Source: JBCCGE01 sp039029455 (GTDB lineage: Bacteria; Pseudomonadota; Gammaproteobacteria; Arenicellales; Poriferihabitantaceae). From it: DNA of 64,000 nt. Under the pieces are notes generated by a model, which was not told the DNA's origin, ran no database searches, and worked only from the letters and a program-made list of their open reading frames with translations. Shown here in pieces: positions 62,255 to 64,000 of the stretch. The first letter of the stretch is position 1. The number at the start of each line of letters is the position of its first letter. The position numbers and the translations under genes are program-made. The stretch is taken from assembly GCA_039029455.1 (NCBI GenBank), contig JBCCGE010000003.1, forward strand, positions 38,182 to 102,181. The letters run 5' to 3'.

Positions 62255-63700
62255 TTGAATATACGCGCGCTGCTAATCATCGCTGCCGTGAGTTCTGTGA
62301 TGCTTACGGTATCACAGGGGTCTTATGTACTGGGTTTCGAGAATGGCGAGGACAGGCCTGGCGGCGATACCACTAACACGCGAAAAATAAACAGCAACAG
62401 CTTCTCTCATAGCTCGGCTAACCTTGCCTTTGATCAGGAGCTCGATTTTAAAGTCGGCAACGGATTCTTTCGACGGGTGTGGGTTTCGGCGCCCGCATCG
62501 ACACAGGCTTCAGATGGACTCGGGCCACTGTTTAATTCCCGGGGATGTCAGCGCTGTCATGTCAAAGACGGGCGCGGACATCCGCCGCTGGGCAATGAAA
62601 AAAAGTCTGAGTCACTGCTGTTGCGGTTATCGATCCCACCGCAGACAGCCGAGCAAAACCAACTGATTGCTTCCGGACGCCTGCTGGCAGCACCCGATCC
62701 GGTATATGGTCACCAGCTTCAGGGAGCGTCAATACAGGGTTTTAAAACAGAAGGCAGTTTGCGAATCGAGCACACACCGATCCCCGTCAGTTTTAAGGAC
62801 GGAGAGGAAGTAATCCTGATGCGACCGGAATACCGAATCGAGGACCTTGCTTACGGTCCGCTGCATCCCGAGATCAGACTTTCACCCAGAGTTGCTCCAC
62901 AGATGATTGGTCTGGGTCTGCTGGAGGCCATAGATGAACAGGATATCCTCAGTCAGGCGGACCCCGATGATGCCGACAAAGACGGAATTTCGGGTCGACC
63001 CAATATGGTCTGGAGTCGCGACATGAATCGATTGACTGTCGGACGATTTGGATTAAAGGCAGGGGTGGCGACAATCAATGAGCAGAATCAGGGCGCATTC
63101 CTGGGGGATATCGGCATGTCGACGCCAATGTTTCCGGACCACGCAGGTGATTGCACGGAGGCGCAACAGAAATGTCGCACAGCACTTCACGGCAACAGCC
63201 CACAGTACGAAAATCTTGAGATTCCGGCTCAAATTGTCGATCTTGTGCTGTTCTATACACGAAATCTGGCCGTTCCTGCCCGTCGCAACCCGAAAGATTC
63301 GACAATCCTGGAGGGCAAACAGTATTTCCATCGTGTCGGCTGCGCCGCTTGTCACACGCCTTCATACCAAACTGCGGCTATCAGTGATCGACCTGAACAT
63401 TCTGAGCAATTGATCTGGCCGTATACTGACCTGTTGCTGCACGATATGGGTGATGGACTTGCTGATGGAAGTGAGGAGGGACAAGCCAATGGCCGAGAGT
63501 GGCGAACACCACCACTCTGGGGTGTTGGACTCACCGAGGTTGTCAATGGACATACTCGGTTTCTTCACGACGGGCGCGCCCGAAATCTGCAGGAAGCCAT
63601 ATTGTGGCATGGCGGGGAAGCGGAAAATGCGAAAACTCAATATATGGAGCTGAGCAAGTTGGAGAGACAAAAGCTCCTCAATTTTGTCAATTCACTGTAA
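62255..63700 (+). CDS. Di-haem oxidoreductase (DUF1111/DHOR, putative peroxidase-like)
   Basis: A 481-residue exported c-type cytochrome. A hydrophobic signal peptide begins at the chosen start (NIRALLIIAAVSSVMLTVS). Haem-binding CxxCH motifs are CQRCH (in SRGCQRCHVKDGRGHPP) and CAACH (in VGCAACHTPSY); ends of the fold include NGHTRFLHDGRARNLQEAILWHGG. Members of this family accompany imelysin genes and may take part in periplasmic iron oxidation or electron transfer. TTG 62255 is preferred: an earlier GTG (62231) lies inside the terminator hairpin and would put acidic residues in the signal peptide. Confidence 0.85.
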   Translation: MNIRALLIIAAVSSVMLTVSQGSYVLGFENGEDRPGGDTTNTRKINSNSFSHSSANLAFDQELDFKVGNGFFRRVWVSAPASTQASDGLGPLFNSRGCQRCHVKDGRGHPPLGNEKKSESLLLRLSIPPQTAEQNQLIASGRLLAAPDPVYGHQLQGASIQGFKTEGSLRIEHTPIPVSFKDGEEVILMRPEYRIEDLAYGPLHPEIRLSPRVAPQMIGLGLLEAIDEQDILSQADPDDADKDGISGRPNMVWSRDMNRLTVGRFGLKAGVATINEQNQGAFLGDIGMSTPMFPDHAGDCTEAQQKCRTALHGNSPQYENLEIPAQIVDLVLFYTRNLAVPARRNPKDSTILEGKQYFHRVGCAACHTPSYQTAAISDRPEHSEQLIWPYTDLLLHDMGDGLADGSEEGQANGREWRTPPLWGVGLTEVVNGHTRFLHDGRARNLQEAILWHGGEAENAKTQYMELSKLERQKLLNFVNSL

Positions 63701-63705
63701 ATGAT

Positions 63706-63960
63706 ATGAATAAGACCTTACGCAGTCTGGTTGGTGTTCTGCTCCTCATCGCTGGCATGCAATCGCCTGTTAGTGCGGATCATAACGTTGACAAAATCAC
63801 TGAACTCAGTCTTTCATATGTGGATAGCCGAATCGTTCCCGGTTACGAAGCGTTGCATGCTGACTCATCACGAGTGCTGCAGGTGGTTGAGGAAGAGTGT
63901 TCAACGCCGGAAGCACTGGACCCCAAAACCCCAAAACCCCATAATAGAAACAGAGTATAA
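63706..63960 (+). pseudogene. Truncated second imelysin gene
   Basis: From ATG 63706, just after the di-haem oxidoreductase stop, a signal peptide (MNKTLRSLVGVLLLIAGMQ, cleavage after VSA) precedes SLSYVDSRIVPGYEALHADSS and LQVVEEECSTPEALD, the expected start of an imelysin (full length normally about 350 or more). The frame then meets a simple-sequence run of CCCC and AAAA blocks (63921-63940) and stops at 63958-63960, about 70 residues into the fold. The loss may come from an insertion or rearrangement whose remainder lies beyond the window. Confidence 0.6.
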
Positions 63961-64000
63961 TAATTCATAGGACCATCTTTTCTCGGTTCCAGCGAAAATC

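Noticed and set aside
63921..63940. CCCCAAAA repeat resembling a ciliate telomere
   Set aside because: Only two and a half units occur, inside ordinary bacterial coding context; chance or slippage is more likely than telomeric or eukaryotic DNA.
1..64000. CRISPR arrays, tRNA or rRNA genes, prophage and restriction or toxin-antitoxin systems
   Set aside because: I looked for repeated spaced direct repeats, tRNA-like cloverleafs and typical defence proteins on both strands and saw none I could support.

Overview
The window reads as chromosomal DNA of a free-living, probably marine gammaproteobacterium of moderate GC. The evidence is a Fur protein of the Pseudomonas type, a bfd-bfr pair, MoaC/MoeA, TrhO, CCA-adding enzyme and ProS of proteobacterial type, an RpoH-type heat-shock promoter, TonB-dependent uptake, and dense short operons with ATGA overlaps. 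I see no rRNA, tRNA, CRISPR array, prophage or intact insertion sequence. Most genes are housekeeping or small-molecule metabolism.

Layout. 1-1289: the tail of an unknown gene, then a decayed stretch with an apparent pseudogene of a secreted protein carrying an LPAHA-type leader. 1290-6012: a zinc alcohol dehydrogenase, a DUF488 protein, a TonB-dependent receptor behind a strong Fur box, and a small membrane protein. 6209-9498: a coupled phosphodiesterase-methyltransferase pair, an intact LPAHA-leader protein and a stand-alone nucleotidyltransferase in AT-richer DNA. 9629-11953: PPK2 next to a rare tandem adenylate kinase. 12276-25069: nitrilase, DsbA-like isomerase, NTP/NDP-type transporter, dioxygenases, drug/metabolite exporter plus histone-deacetylase-like hydrolase, a retropepsin-like protease with TPR-like region, a Crp/Fnr regulator, and an acyl-CoA ligase/enoyl-CoA hydratase pair. 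25206-34775: a membrane-embedded alpha/beta hydrolase, trhO-DUF599, transporters, an aminopeptidase-like lipoprotein, cca and an MFS exporter. 34782-45526: a dynamin-like GTPase, a frameshifted VOC gene coupled to a HAD phosphatase, zinc-less MsrB with a DUF1223 protein, Hsp20 under a sigma-32 promoter, a BTAD/TPR regulator, a cation/proton antiporter and moaC-moeA. 45628-55498: mixed enzymes, CsaA, a cold-shock protein, proS, an asparaginase, threonine aldolase, PEGA-like lipoproteins and a UDG-like protein. 55582-63960: an iron block with fur, bfd, bfr, then an exporter, aldehyde dehydrogenase and ankyrin protein, and finally imelysin, a di-haem oxidoreductase and a truncated second imelysin.

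Iron is the clearest theme. The sequence shows fur, two convincing Fur boxes lying on recognisable promoters (TonB receptor and bfd), a third candidate box between the aldehyde dehydrogenase and imelysin genes, iron storage and release (bfr/bfd), and an imelysin/di-haem oxidoreductase locus of the kind found in iron-regulated regions. A second theme is phosphate energy: PPK2 and a double adenylate kinase sit side by side and together could recharge AMP/ADP from polyphosphate. The most unusual items are the double adenylate kinase, the alpha/beta hydrolase whose catalytic halves are separated by about ten membrane segments, the LPAHA-leader protein family with one intact and one decayed copy, the VOC frameshift, and the truncated imelysin at the right edge.
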